A stretch of DNA of 64,000 nt from Acidaminococcaceae bacterium (GCA_944390935.1 CALXRU010000002.1:1-64000), one strand, 5' to 3'. Positions 16,676-24,946 are shown, counted from the first letter of the stretch. The notes: generated by a model from the sequence alone, not told the origin. A program made the numbers and translations.

Positions 16676-16975
16676 TCATTCCCTCGGCAAGGTGTAATTT
16701 TCAACGGCGGCGATAAAATCGTTATCGTCTGCGTTTGCAGCGCGGAGGGCTTGCAGGGCAGCGAAGTTTTGCAGTTCTTTGCCCCATAAAAAGGCGTCGC
16801 GGTTGTCATAGCAGGCGGCGACGATTGGCGCTTTTGTGTCTACTGGTGTTTTGCCGTCAAGGTCGGTAAAAATAATGTAGCAGTTATCAAAATCAAGCCC
16901 ATAAACGCTGATGTGTTCTTCTTCGGTCGGTGCGCTCCAGCAGCCGAGCGCTTCAAATTCTTTTTGCAGTGCCAT
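16676..16975 (-). CDS. Hypothetical protein
   Basis: A 99-residue acidic cytosolic protein with no signal or membrane segment. It alternates strands and helices (for example 'HISVYGLDFDNCYIIFTDLD' then 'APIVAACYDNRDAFLWGKEL'), suggesting a small alpha/beta domain. The start at 16975 has AGTGAGG a few bases upstream. It is alone on the minus strand between the porin and a zinc-ribbon gene. Family not recognised. Confidence 0.55.
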   Translation of the reverse strand: MALQKEFEALGCWSAPTEEEHISVYGLDFDNCYIIFTDLDGKTPVDTKAPIVAACYDNRDAFLWGKELQNFAALQALRAANADDNDFIAAVENYTLPRE

Positions 16976-17054
16976 AATGTAACCTCACTTAAACTTTATT
17001 TAATAATAGCATATAAAATTTTACGCGGTTTGTCCATAAAACTTGCAACAAAAT

Positions 17055-17084
17055 CTGCAAAAAAGCGCCGCGATAGTGTATAAT
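17055..17084 (+). promoter_or_regulatory. Promoter of the small zinc-ribbon gene
   Basis: TATAAT (17079-17084) with a poor -35, CTGCAA (17055-17060), at 18 bp. Confidence 0.45.
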
Positions 17085-17117
17085 AGATTGGAAAGGCCGC
17101 AAAGGAGTTGACGGAGA

Positions 17118-17315
17118 ATGAAAAAATACCAGCCCGGCGAAAATATGCAGGTGCTTTTTGTTTGCCCTAAATGCGGCAGGCAGCTGGCGTGGGCTTTGCC
17201 TGCGGCGGAGATGCAGTGCCCCAAATGCGGTACATGGGTCAACAATAAAAACCGCAAAGGCCGCGGGCGGGATGTTTTTCTGCCTCCGGACAGCGACCAG
17301 ACGGTACTATTTTAA
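17118..17315 (+). CDS. Small zinc-ribbon protein
   Basis: A 65-residue protein with two CPKC knuckles ('FVCPKCGRQ' at about residues 15-22 and 'MQCPKCGTW' at 34-41), enough for one zinc ribbon. The tail is basic and then acidic. AAGGAG precedes the ATG. Zinc ribbons of this kind bind nucleic acid or proteins; no specific role can be given. Confidence 0.7.
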   Translation: MKKYQPGENMQVLFVCPKCGRQLAWALPAAEMQCPKCGTWVNNKNRKGRGRDVFLPPDSDQTVLF

Positions 17316-17388
17316 GTGAGCGCCAATTAGTGGCGGTTTACTGTTTGAATTTATTAACAAAAACTTAAATATGAAAGAGGTATGAGTT

Positions 17389-18033
17389 GTGAAGATTTTT
17401 ATGGATACCGCTAACGTGGCGGAAATTGCAGAAATGGCGGCGCTGGGCGTTGTGTACGGCGTTACTACTAACCCGAGCCTGATTGCCAAAACTGGCAGGA
17501 CGCAGGCGGAGGTTATCCCCGAAATTTGCGGTTTGGTTGACGGACCTGTCAGCGCCGAAGTTATCAGTACGGACTGCGAGGGCATGGTTTCCGAAGCGCG
17601 CAAGCTGATGAAAATTTCCGACAAGGTTGTCGTTAAAATTCCGTGTATTGCCGAAGGCCTGAAAGCCGTTAAAATTTTGAGTAAAGAAGGCATTAAAACC
17701 AATGTAACGCTGGTGTTCAGCCTGCCGCAGGCGCTTATGGCTGCACGTGCCGGTGCAACTTACGTCAGCCCGTTCATCGGCCGTCTGGACGACATCGGTG
17801 AGAACGGCGCTGAGCTTGTTGAAAAAATGGTTAAGGTTTTCCGCCAGTACAATCTGGATACGCAGATTATCGCGGCCAGCATCCGCAATATGGAACACGT
17901 GGAAAAGGTAATGCTCGCCGGTGCGGATATTGCAACTATCCCGACTAAAGTTTTAAAAGAAATGCTGCTGCATCCTTTGACCGACAAAGGCCTTGCGCAG
18001 TTCCTTGAAGACTACAAAAACAGCTTAAAATAA
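17389..18033 (+). CDS. Fructose-6-phosphate aldolase / transaldolase-like (TalC/FSA) protein
   Basis: A 214-residue TIM-barrel aldolase of the small transaldolase subfamily. Landmarks are 'MDTANVAEI', '[11 protein letters not shown]', the Schiff-base Lys in 'VVVKIPC' or equivalent strand, 'TNVTLVFS', 'SPFIGRLDD' and 'IIAASIRN'. Members either transfer dihydroxyacetone units in the pentose phosphate pathway or cleave fructose 6-phosphate; sequence alone does not separate the two. It starts with GTG, with AGAGG upstream. It ends about 90 bases before the cobalamin riboswitch and is a separate unit from the cob operon. Confidence 0.87.
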   Translation: MKIFMDTANVAEIAEMAALGVVYGVTTNPSLIAKTGRTQAEVIPEICGLVDGPVSAEVISTDCEGMVSEARKLMKISDKVVVKIPCIAEGLKAVKILSKEGIKTNVTLVFSLPQALMAARAGATYVSPFIGRLDDIGENGAELVEKMVKVFRQYNLDTQIIAASIRNMEHVEKVMLAGADIATIPTKVLKEMLLHPLTDKGLAQFLEDYKNSLK

Positions 18034-18125
18034 CATCTCGCGGCGGCGTAGTGCTTCCGCTAAATTTTTATCTGCGTAAGCAGGATTTTTGCTAAACGCA
18101 GAGAATATATAATTTTGGAAAAATC
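18034..18125. other. Spacer between the aldolase gene and the cobalamin riboswitch
   Basis: About 90 bases without a gene. A short inverted repeat (CTGCGTAAGCAGG... GCTAAACGCAG) near 18070-18102 may terminate the aldolase transcript or be part of the riboswitch's outer stem. The promoter of the cob operon must lie here or just upstream, but no good match was found. Confidence 0.4.
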
Positions 18126-18325
18126 AACAGGTGATGCGGTTAACCCCGCGAGCTTAATAGGGAAGCCGGTGCGAATCCGGCGCAGTCCCGCTACTGTAAT
18201 GGCGAGCCGTCTGCAAGATGTCACTGAAGCGATGCTTTGGGAAGGCGCAGCGCGGCGATGAACCTGAGCCAGGAGACCTGCCTGTTACGAGTGCTATTGC
18301 CTACGGGGGATAGGTGGGCGCTTGC
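18126..18325 (+). promoter_or_regulatory. Cobalamin riboswitch
   Basis: The conserved core is present in order: GGTGATGCGG..., then GGGAAGCCGGTGCGAATCC (18160-18178), CAGTCCCGCTACTGTAA (18183-18199) and the B12 box AGCCAGGAGACCTGCC (18267-18282). It senses adenosylcobalamin and is followed at once by a transcription terminator in front of cobU, so high B12 should shut down the salvage operon. Confidence 0.92.
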
Positions 18326-18341
18326 ATATTGGTAAAAGTGT

Positions 18342-18369
18342 AATCCTCTTTGTTAAAAGGGGATTTTTT
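18342..18369 (+). terminator. Riboswitch-controlled terminator
   Basis: AATCCTCTTT (18342-18351), loop GTTA, AAAGGGGATT (18356-18365), then TTTT, only 22 bases before the cobU start. It is the expression platform of the cobalamin riboswitch. Confidence 0.8.
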
Positions 18370-18391
18370 GTTTATAGAAAGGAGTTTTAAG

Positions 18392-18970
18392 ATGCCGGGT
18401 AAACTTGTTTTGGTTACGGGCGGGGCACGCAGCGGTAAAAGCGAATTTGCCGAAAAATACGTGCTGCATTACGGCGCTAAATGCGCCTACATTGCTACCG
18501 CCGAGATTTTGGACGACGAAATGGCTGAACGTGTACGCTTGCATCAGGCGCGCCGCCCCCAGACGCGCTGGATAAATTTTGAAGCCCCCTACAACGCGCA
18601 TGAGGTGATGCGCGAGGCTGTGCAGCGGGCAGATGCAGTTTTGTTCGACTGCCTGACGCTATACATGAGCAATTTGCTGTATGGTAAAAATGCACCGCAG
18701 GACACAACGGAAGAAAAGGCGCAGGCTGTGAAGGCAGAGATTGCCAAACTTTTGGAGGCAGCACGCGCGGGTGATGTGCCGGTGGTGTTTGTTACAAACG
18801 AAGTTGGCGCGGGCATTGTGCCGGAAAACGCTATGGCGCGCGAATACCGCGATATTGCGGGCTGGGTGAACCAGCAGGTGGCGGAAGCTGCGGACTGCGT
18901 GTTTTACTGCGTTGCCGGACAGGCCGTCGATGTGAAGAAGCTTGCTTTTAAATTTGAGGAGGAAAATTGA
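18392..18970 (+). CDS. cobU: Adenosylcobinamide kinase / adenosylcobinamide-phosphate guanylyltransferase
   Basis: A 192-residue bifunctional enzyme that phosphorylates adenosylcobinamide and then adds GMP, activating it for nucleotide-loop assembly. The P-loop GGARSGKS lies at residues 10-17, and 'FDCLTLYMSNLL' and 'VTNEVGAGIVPENAMAREYRD' are family signatures. The ATG at 18392 has AAAGGAG 7 bases upstream; earlier in-frame starts fall inside the terminator. It is first in the riboswitch-controlled operon and its stop overlaps the next start (TGATG). Confidence 0.93.
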   Translation: MPGKLVLVTGGARSGKSEFAEKYVLHYGAKCAYIATAEILDDEMAERVRLHQARRPQTRWINFEAPYNAHEVMREAVQRADAVLFDCLTLYMSNLLYGKNAPQDTTEEKAQAVKAEIAKLLEAARAGDVPVVFVTNEVGAGIVPENAMAREYRDIAGWVNQQVAEAADCVFYCVAGQAVDVKKLAFKFEEEN

Positions 18971-19998
18971 TGCAGGAAATTACCGTTCCGCCGCTGAACA
19001 CGGATGCGGCAGAGATTGTACATAAAAACTGGCTGGCGCTGGACGAAGTACCCGGTCAGCTTGGCAAAGTAGAAAGAATGGTTGAGCGTTACGCGGCAAT
19101 TTGCGGCACGCCGGATTTTGACGGCAAACTGAAACCCGCCATGCTTTTGATGTGCGGCGACCACGGCATTGCCAAATACGGCGTCAGCGCTTACCCGCAG
19201 GAAGTAACCATGCAGATGATTAACGGTTACATGCGCGGTACGGCGGGTGCAAACGTAATGGCGCGCCACGCCGGTGCGGATGTTTTTGTGGTTGATATGG
19301 GTACAACTTTTGATTTAAGCCACCTGCCCAAGGTGCGCAACGAAAAGGTTGCCTGGGGTACGGAAGATTTTACCAAAGGCGCTGCCATGACACGCGAGCA
19401 GGCGGAAGAAGCCTTGCAGCGCGGCATGAAGGTTGCCGATGAGTGCATTGACAAAGGCTACAACATGCTGGTAACGGCGGAAATGGGCATTGGCAACACC
19501 ACAAGCACGGCAGCTATTGTATCGGCGTTTACCGGCCTGCCGCCGGAGCTGACTGTTGGGCGCGGTACGGGCATTAACGATGAGCGCATGAAGGTAAAAC
19601 GCCAGGTTGTAGCCGACGGTTTGGCGTTTAACAAGCCAAAACTGGGCGATGCTATGGATATTTTGTGCAAGGTTGGCGGTTACGACCACGCAGGCCTTGC
19701 CGGTATGATTATCGCCGGTGCGCGCCGCCGTGTGCCGACAATGGTGGATGGCGTAAACGCAACGGCAGCGGCACTGCTCGCTTACGGCATTGAGCCTGCC
19801 TGCGCCGATTATATGTTCTGCTCGCATTTGTCGGCGGAGATTTCGCACGCCAAAATGCTGGAAATTTTGAACTTAAAGCCAATTGTCGATGCAGGCATGC
19901 GCCTTGGCGAAGGCACGGGTGCATCGCTTGCGATTGTAATTTTGCAGCAGGCGCTTGATTTATACAAAAAAATGACGGCGGGTGGCGCAAATGCGTGA
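18970..19998 (+). CDS. cobT: Nicotinate-nucleotide:base phosphoribosyltransferase (CobT)
   Basis: A 342-residue enzyme that transfers phosphoribose from nicotinate mononucleotide to the lower-ligand base (dimethylbenzimidazole or another base) of cobamides. Signature 'LLMCGDHGIAKYGVSAYP' and both catalytic glutamates are present: Glu171 in AEMGIGNTT and Glu314 in 'RLGEGTGAS' (Glu174 and Glu317 in the Salmonella enzyme). Its ATG overlaps the cobU stop and its end overlaps cobS by 8 bases. A shorter CobT homologue lies further down the operon, so it may act as a heterodimer. Confidence 0.93.
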   Translation: MQEITVPPLNTDAAEIVHKNWLALDEVPGQLGKVERMVERYAAICGTPDFDGKLKPAMLLMCGDHGIAKYGVSAYPQEVTMQMINGYMRGTAGANVMARHAGADVFVVDMGTTFDLSHLPKVRNEKVAWGTEDFTKGAAMTREQAEEALQRGMKVADECIDKGYNMLVTAEMGIGNTTSTAAIVSAFTGLPPELTVGRGTGINDERMKVKRQVVADGLAFNKPKLGDAMDILCKVGGYDHAGLAGMIIAGARRRVPTMVDGVNATAAALLAYGIEPACADYMFCSHLSAEISHAKMLEILNLKPIVDAGMRLGEGTGASLAIVILQQALDLYKKMTAGGANA

Positions 19999-20776
19999 TT
20001 TTATTACCTGCCTGGAATTTTTAACGCGCATTCGTTTCAGCCACCGCACGGACTGGCGTGACGAGGATTTTTCGCGCAGCGTGCCTTATTTTCCGCTGGT
20101 CGGACTTGTTATTGGCGCGTTTCTGGGTGCAGTCAATTACGGTCTGGTCTGGCTTGCGGTGCCTGATTTTATGCGGGCGGCGCTTTTAATACTTGCGGAA
20201 ATTATCATCACCGGCGGGCTGATGTACGATGGTTTTATGGATACCGCCGACGGCGTTTTTTCGGCGCGTAACCGCGAGCGCATGCTGGAAATTATGAAGG
20301 ACAGCCACGTCGGTTCCAACGCCGTGCTGGCAGTTGTAACCTTGATTTTGCTGAAAGTGGCGGCGTATGTTTCCATCATGCCGCAGGAGCTGACGGCGGC
20401 GCTGATTGCTATGAGCGTGGCGACGCGCACTTTTATGGTAATTTTTATCGTCAACTTTCCTTACGCGCGCAAAACCGGCATCGGGCACATGTTTAAAATG
20501 TACGCCAAACCTGTTTACACTGTCATCGCGCTGGCGCTGGGCATTGGCATAACGGCGCTGTGCGGCTTGCAGTACCTTGCGGTGATGGCGGTAACCTTTG
20601 TGCTGGTGTTTGGCTTTGGCAAATTTTTGCAGGGACAGCTTGGCGGGCTTACTGGCGACACTTACGGCGCGCTGACGGAATGCGGCAACGTGCTGTACTT
20701 AATTATGGTAATAATTGGCGGACGCTTTTTGGTGCTTGGCTTTTATACTTACCACAGCATATTTAGTTTGTTTTAA
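19991..20776 (+). CDS. cobS: Adenosylcobinamide-GDP ribazoletransferase (cobalamin synthase)
   Basis: A 261-residue integral membrane protein with about six hydrophobic helices. It joins adenosylcobinamide-GDP to alpha-ribazole or its phosphate, the last step of nucleotide-loop assembly. The N-terminal 'FITCLEFLTRIRF', the acidic motif 'DGFMDTADGVFSARNRERML' and 'DSHVGSNAVL' are diagnostic. The ATG at 19991 lies within the end of cobT; a GTG 9 bases earlier is possible. Confidence 0.93.
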   Translation: MRDFITCLEFLTRIRFSHRTDWRDEDFSRSVPYFPLVGLVIGAFLGAVNYGLVWLAVPDFMRAALLILAEIIITGGLMYDGFMDTADGVFSARNRERMLEIMKDSHVGSNAVLAVVTLILLKVAAYVSIMPQELTAALIAMSVATRTFMVIFIVNFPYARKTGIGHMFKMYAKPVYTVIALALGIGITALCGLQYLAVMAVTFVLVFGFGKFLQGQLGGLTGDTYGALTECGNVLYLIMVIIGGRFLVLGFYTYHSIFSLF

Positions 20777-20788
20777 GGATGGTGCAGA

Positions 20789-21640
20789 ATGGAGATAGAT
20801 GTTTTGGCGGCCAACGTGCTGCCTGCCGATAGAAACCTGATTGCCAAAGCGCAGGAGCGTTTTGACAATTTAATAAAACCGGTCGGTTCGCTGGCGAAGC
20901 TGGAAGAAATGGCGACGCGCTATGCGGAAATTTATGGCAGTGCCGATAAAAACGACCTGAACTACCCGCAGAAATCGCTGCTAATGTGGACTGCCGACTC
21001 GGCGCAAGCAGCAGCTTATATGCAGGGCGGCAAACAGGCAAGCGTGCTGGCTACTAACGCCGGAATAAACGCGCAGACCTTTCTGGTAACGGCTGAAAGC
21101 ATTGAAGAAGCGTTGCTGGAGGGCGCGCTTTTGGTTAGGGAAGCGGCAAGCCTGCAAAGCGGTCAGCAGGTGCTGGCTTTCGGTTGTGCGGATGACGTGC
21201 CGGAATATAAGCTGAATAATGACGCTGACGGCTATGAATTTTTGCAGCAGCTTGGCAGCATGGCTATCGCCGCTATGGCAGGCGGCATTTTGCAGGCAGC
21301 AGCGCTTAAAGTGCCGGTAATGTTGGACGGCGCTGCTACGGTACTTGCGGCAATTGCTGCGGTTAAGTATAATACGGCGGCGAAGGATTATCTGTTCGCC
21401 GGGCATGTATCGGCAGAGCCGGGCATGGAAGATTTGTTAAATGCTATCGGGCTTGCCGCACCGCTGAGGCTGGATATAAAAATCTGCCGTGGCGAGGGCG
21501 CTGTGCTGGCGCTGAGTTTGCTTGACGCTGGGCTTAAAGCCTACAAGGAAATGGAAACCTTTGCCGAAGCAGGCGTACATGTTGAAGTAAAAGAATTTTC
21601 GCATGCCGAAGAATTGAAGGGCAAACAGGGGGCGAAGTAA
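20789..21640 (+). CDS. Second, shortened CobT homologue
   Basis: A 283-residue paralogue of CobT. The N-terminus 'LIKPVGSLAKLEEMATRYAEIY' and the C-terminus 'CRGEGAVLALSLLDAG' (Glu236, in the position of the Salmonella Glu317) are typical, but the 'GDHG' motif has become 'TADSA' and the segment with 'MGIGNTT', which carries the other catalytic Glu, is missing; the protein is about 60 residues shorter than normal. It probably cannot work alone. In Sporomusa and Veillonella, paired CobT homologues (ArsA and ArsB) form a heterodimer that attaches phenolic or other bases. A similar partner or regulatory role is inferred here. ATG at 20789 with AAGGATGG upstream. Confidence 0.85.
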   Translation: MEIDVLAANVLPADRNLIAKAQERFDNLIKPVGSLAKLEEMATRYAEIYGSADKNDLNYPQKSLLMWTADSAQAAAYMQGGKQASVLATNAGINAQTFLVTAESIEEALLEGALLVREAASLQSGQQVLAFGCADDVPEYKLNNDADGYEFLQQLGSMAIAAMAGGILQAAALKVPVMLDGAATVLAAIAAVKYNTAAKDYLFAGHVSAEPGMEDLLNAIGLAAPLRLDIKICRGEGAVLALSLLDAGLKAYKEMETFAEAGVHVEVKEFSHAEELKGKQGAK

Positions 21641-22248
21641 TGGGCAGGCTGTATTTAATCCGCCACGGCGAAACAGATTCCAACAAGAGCTACCGCTTTC
21701 AGGGGCAGACGGATATTGAACTGAATGCCAAGGGCAAGGCGCAGGCTCAGCTTCTGGCAGAGCATTTTAAGGACATCAAGCTTGATAAAATTTATTGCAG
21801 CAGCCTTCTGCGCGCACGCCAGACGGCTGAACCGGTAGCGCAGACGCACGGGCTTGCGATTGAAACGGTTGACGATATCAAGGAAATTGCCTTCGGTGAA
21901 TGGGAGGGCATGACCTTTGACGAAATCAACGCCAAATGGCCGGGCGAAATTGACGCTTTCTTTAAAAATCCGGCGCTGTGCCATGTGCCTGGCGGCGAAA
22001 ATTTTACCGCCGTCGCCGCGCGCGTGGAGCCGTTTTTTAAACGCTGCCTTGCGGAGATGGATGATAAAGATATTGCCATTGTGTCGCACGGCGGTATTAT
22101 CCGCGTTTTGCTGTGTCTGTTTTTGGGCGTGGATTTGAATAATATCTGGAATTTCAGCGTAGGTAATTGCAGCACATCAACGCTTGCAAAATGGCGCGGG
22201 TTCACGACAGTGCTGGAAAACACCAACGCAACCTATTATTTACGTTAA
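21640..22248 (+). CDS. cobC: Histidine phosphatase, probable alpha-ribazole phosphatase
   Basis: A 202-residue phosphoglycerate-mutase-like phosphatase. 'LIRHGETDSNKSYRFQG' carries the phosphorylated His (His9), 'SSLLRARQTAEPV' the second Arg, and 'IVSHGGIIRVLLC' the second His. Its place as last gene of the cobU-cobT-cobS operon, overlapping the previous stop by one base, points to CobC activity (removing the 5' phosphate from alpha-ribazole phosphate or from cobalamin phosphate). Other members act on sugar phosphates, so the assignment rests on context. Confidence 0.85.
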   Translation: MGRLYLIRHGETDSNKSYRFQGQTDIELNAKGKAQAQLLAEHFKDIKLDKIYCSSLLRARQTAEPVAQTHGLAIETVDDIKEIAFGEWEGMTFDEINAKWPGEIDAFFKNPALCHVPGGENFTAVAARVEPFFKRCLAEMDDKDIAIVSHGGIIRVLLCLFLGVDLNNIWNFSVGNCSTSTLAKWRGFTTVLENTNATYYLR

Positions 22249-22285
22249 ATTTTGGCTGACAAATGTTAAAAACAGCCATGATATA

Positions 22286-22314
22286 TTGACATTTGTACTT
22301 TAAAAAGATATACT
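22286..22314 (+). promoter_or_regulatory. Promoter of the zinc-ribbon gene at 22444
   Basis: TTGACA (22286-22291), a 17-bp spacer and TATACT (22309-22314): one of the best promoter matches in the window. It gives a leader of about 120 bases with no recognised riboswitch. Confidence 0.75.
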
Positions 22315-22443
22315 TAAATCAGTATATCTCTGTTGGTTCATAAAGGGTTCATATCTTCTTTGATGCTTCTTGCATTTATATCGAAGCCGTGGCAAATCTA
22401 TGAAGTCCTCATGGGGTATGATTAATGTAAGGAGCTGATAACA

Positions 22444-22734
22444 ATGAAAGAAGACAAAACTTTAGTATGCAAGGAATGCGGCAAGGAATTTGTTTTTTCC
22501 GCTTCCGAACAGGAATTTTATGAATCCAAAGGCTTCACCAACGAACCGGGCCGCTGCCCTGCCTGCCGTCAGGCTCGCAAACAGCGTCTTGGCATTGTAA
22601 GCGACCGTCCGGCCCGTCAGATGTATCCGGCAGTTTGCGCTGAATGCGGTAAAGAAACCGAAGTTCCGTTCAAACCGTCCGAAGACCGTCCGGTTTACTG
22701 CCGCGACTGCTTCAACGCGCATCATCGCGCTTAA
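22444..22734 (+). CDS. Zinc-ribbon domain protein (two CxxC pairs, repeated)
   Basis: A 96-residue protein with two treble-clef or ribbon units: 'LVCKECGKEFVFS...GRCPACRQARK' (residues 8-48) and 'AVCAECGKETEVPF...VYCRDCFNAH' (residues 60-93). Both resemble the small zinc-binding domains common in Firmicutes. The middle is basic, so RNA or ribosome binding is conceivable but unproved. It is strongly promoted and codon use is that of a well-expressed gene. AAGGAG precedes the ATG. Confidence 0.8.
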   Translation: MKEDKTLVCKECGKEFVFSASEQEFYESKGFTNEPGRCPACRQARKQRLGIVSDRPARQMYPAVCAECGKETEVPFKPSEDRPVYCRDCFNAHHRA

Positions 22735-22747
22735 TTTAATAACAACG

Positions 22748-22772
22748 CCTGCCGTTTTTGCGGCAGGTTTTT
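22748..22772 (+). terminator. Intrinsic terminator
   Basis: CCTGCCG (22748-22754), loop, CGGCAGG (22761-22767), then TTTTT. Confidence 0.85.
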
Positions 22773-22811
22773 GTTTTTTATGCAAATTTTATAAATAATG
22801 TGACAGAAACT

Positions 22812-22841
22812 TTGGGAAAGTTACCCGCAGTATGGTATAAT
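22812..22841 (+). promoter_or_regulatory. Promoter of the DUF2156 gene
   Basis: TATAAT (22836-22841) preceded by TGG, an extended -10, with a moderate -35 TTGGGA (22812-22817) at 18 bp. Confidence 0.6.
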
Positions 22842-22873
22842 ATTTTAATAAGAACAAAATTGGGGGTAATTTT

Positions 22874-23758
22874 ATTTTAGAACTCAAAGAAATTGCTGTC
22901 ACCGATAAGGCGTTGTTTGAAAGCTACATGTCGCGCCCGGATTACCACGGCTCGGAATGTGCTTTCGGCAATTTGTTTATGTGGCAGACCTGTTACGATA
23001 TTTTCTGGACAGTTGCGCATGATTTTCTGGTTATCAAGGTTAAGCGCAACGACGTTGACTTTTTTTTGCAGCCTTTTGGCGGCAAGGATGAAGACCTGCC
23101 CAAGCTGATGCAGGAAATTAAGGAATACAACGGCGGCAAGCCGTTTGAGATTCACGGTATTTACGAAGACGGAAAGGAACGCTTGTTAAAAGCCTTCCCC
23201 GATTTGGAAATTACCGACGACCGCGACAATTGGGACTATGTTTATTTGCAGCAGAACATGGCGACTTTGGCAGGGCGTAAATATCACGGCAAAAAGAACC
23301 ACTGCAATGCTTTTGTAAAAGAGTACCCGGATTATGTTTACGAGGAAATGAGCAGAAGCAACATCGACGAGTGCATAGCCTTCGGCGATATGTGGTGCGA
23401 GCGACGCATGGGCGACGACCCTTCGCTGGTATGCGAAAAATGTGCTATCCACGAAGCACTGAACAATTTTGAAGCGCTGAAGCTGCGCGGCGGTGTTATC
23501 CGCATAGGCGGCAAGGTGGAAGCCTTTAGCTTTGGCGAAAAAATTAACGACAATACCGCAGTACTGCATGTGGAAAAGGCAAACCCGGAAATCCGTGGGC
23601 TGTATTCGGTTATTAACCGTGACTTTGCCAAAAATGCATGGGGCGATGTAACCTATCTGAACCGCGAGGAAGATATGGGCATCGAAGGCCTGCGCATGGC
23701 GAAGGAATCGTACAAGCCGGAATTTATGGTTAAAAAATATTCCACTGTTTTTAAATAA
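22874..23758 (+). CDS. DUF2156 family protein (aminoacyl-transferase-like fold), probable ATT start
   Basis: A protein of about 294 residues similar to the DUF2156 / phosphatidylglycerol lysyltransferase C-terminal domain family (two GNAT-like folds): 'YHGSECAFGNLFMW' near the start, then a 'WDYVYLQQNMATLAGRKYHGKKNHCNAF' region typical of the family. No ATG, GTG or TTG fits the expected N-terminus. GGGGGT (22862-22867) stands 6 bases before ATT at 22874, and translation from there gives LELKEIAVTDKALFESY, which aligns with family N-termini. The first usual start (TTG 22913) would cut 13 residues. Function is unknown; transfer of an amino acid to lipid or peptide is a family-based guess. Confidence 0.75.
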   Translation: MLELKEIAVTDKALFESYMSRPDYHGSECAFGNLFMWQTCYDIFWTVAHDFLVIKVKRNDVDFFLQPFGGKDEDLPKLMQEIKEYNGGKPFEIHGIYEDGKERLLKAFPDLEITDDRDNWDYVYLQQNMATLAGRKYHGKKNHCNAFVKEYPDYVYEEMSRSNIDECIAFGDMWCERRMGDDPSLVCEKCAIHEALNNFEALKLRGGVIRIGGKVEAFSFGEKINDNTAVLHVEKANPEIRGLYSVINRDFAKNAWGDVTYLNREEDMGIEGLRMAKESYKPEFMVKKYSTVFK

Positions 23759-23767
23759 GAGGTCTGT

Positions 23768-24946
23768 ATGGATTTCAGAATGTTAAACGCAAAGCTGCTG
23801 CCGCAGGCGGCAGCTTTGTGGGATTACTGCTTTGAAAAAAAAGGCGACCCGTTTTACGAATGGTATTTCAGCGAATACTGTTTGAAGCAGAATACTGTTA
23901 TCGGCGGGTTTGACGGTGATAAGCTGGCCTGCATGCTGCACCTTAATCCGTATGCCATAACGCTGCGCGGCAGCGAGGTGCGTTTGCCTTACATTGTTGG
24001 TGTGGCAACAGCGCCGGAATACCGCGGGCAGCATTTGACAAGGCCGATGCTGGAAACTGCTTTTACGGTTTTGCGGGCGCAGGGCGCGGCGTTTGCATTG
24101 CTTATGCCTATAAATCCTGCAATTTACACGCCGTACGGTTTCAGCTACTGCTATTACCGCCATTTTTACAAGCTGCCGCTGACGGAGCTGAAAAGCCTGC
24201 CGCCGGTGCAGAATGTAAAACTTGAGCGTTACGCTGATATAACTGAAGGATTGGACGCAGTTGCCAAAATTTACAGTGCCTGCAGTCAGAGCCTTAACGG
24301 CATGGCGGTACGCAGCAAAGCCAAATGGCAGGAGCTTTTAAACGGTTATAAAGCCGAAAAGGTTATGCTGGCAGTTGCTGTGCAGAATGATGAGCCTGTT
24401 GGTTATATGCTGTACGCTATAAGCGGCGGTACATTTAAAGTGCAGGAAATGCTGACGCTGAACTGTGAAGCACAGAACGCGCTTTTGCATTACGCCGCAG
24501 GGCATTTAAGCGACGCGCAGACCTTTGAATGGCTGGCGGAAGCGGATAATCTGGCGTATCTTGATTTTGCGGGCGCGGATTACTGTGGAAGCGTTAAGCC
24601 TTTTATGATGGCGCGCTGCATTAATATCCGCAAGGCGCTGGAGCTTTTGCCCTTGCCGCAGGGTTTGGAAGGCGAAGCCACGCTTTTAATTACCGATAAA
24701 TTTTTGCCGCTGAACAACGGGCTTTTGAAAATTAAAGCCTCGGGCGGTGTTTTAACGCACGCCAGTACCGTCGATGATGAAGAAATCGTTATGGATGCGG
24801 CGGCCTTTACGCAGTTATGTTTCGGCACGTTCAGTTTTGACGAGCTGGTGCGCGCCGGTAAAATAAAAGTTCTTAATCCGCACAAAAGCGGTTTTATGCA
24901 GGCATTGTTTGCCAAATGCCGCAACTACATCAACGAGTATTATTGA
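23768..24946 (+). CDS. GNAT family N-acetyltransferase, Eis-like
   Basis: A 392-residue protein. Residues 1-130 form a GNAT domain with the acetyl-CoA loop 'VGVATAPEYRGQHLTRPML' and 'PINPAIYTPYGFSY'; residues 130-280 look like the second, degenerate GNAT domain; and the C-terminal 100 residues resemble the sterol-carrier-like domain, as in Eis. Such enzymes acetylate amines in drugs or peptides. It follows the DUF2156 gene by 9 bases with a GAGG site and is probably in the same operon. Confidence 0.8.
   Translation: MDFRMLNAKLLPQAAALWDYCFEKKGDPFYEWYFSEYCLKQNTVIGGFDGDKLACMLHLNPYAITLRGSEVRLPYIVGVATAPEYRGQHLTRPMLETAFTVLRAQGAAFALLMPINPAIYTPYGFSYCYYRHFYKLPLTELKSLPPVQNVKLERYADITEGLDAVAKIYSACSQSLNGMAVRSKAKWQELLNGYKAEKVMLAVAVQNDEPVGYMLYAISGGTFKVQEMLTLNCEAQNALLHYAAGHLSDAQTFEWLAEADNLAYLDFAGADYCGSVKPFMMARCINIRKALELLPLPQGLEGEATLLITDKFLPLNNGLLKIKASGGVLTHASTVDDEEIVMDAAAFTQLCFGTFSFDELVRAGKIKVLNPHKSGFMQALFAKCRNYINEYY

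Noticed and set aside
17320-17336. Terminator after the small zinc-ribbon gene
   Set aside because: CGCCA-ATTAG-TGGCG is a short hairpin followed only by GTTTACTG; too weak to call.
20789-21640. Frameshifted cobT pseudogene
   Set aside because: The frame is open, has a good ribosome-binding site and a typical C-terminus; the missing parts look like clean losses in a maintained gene.
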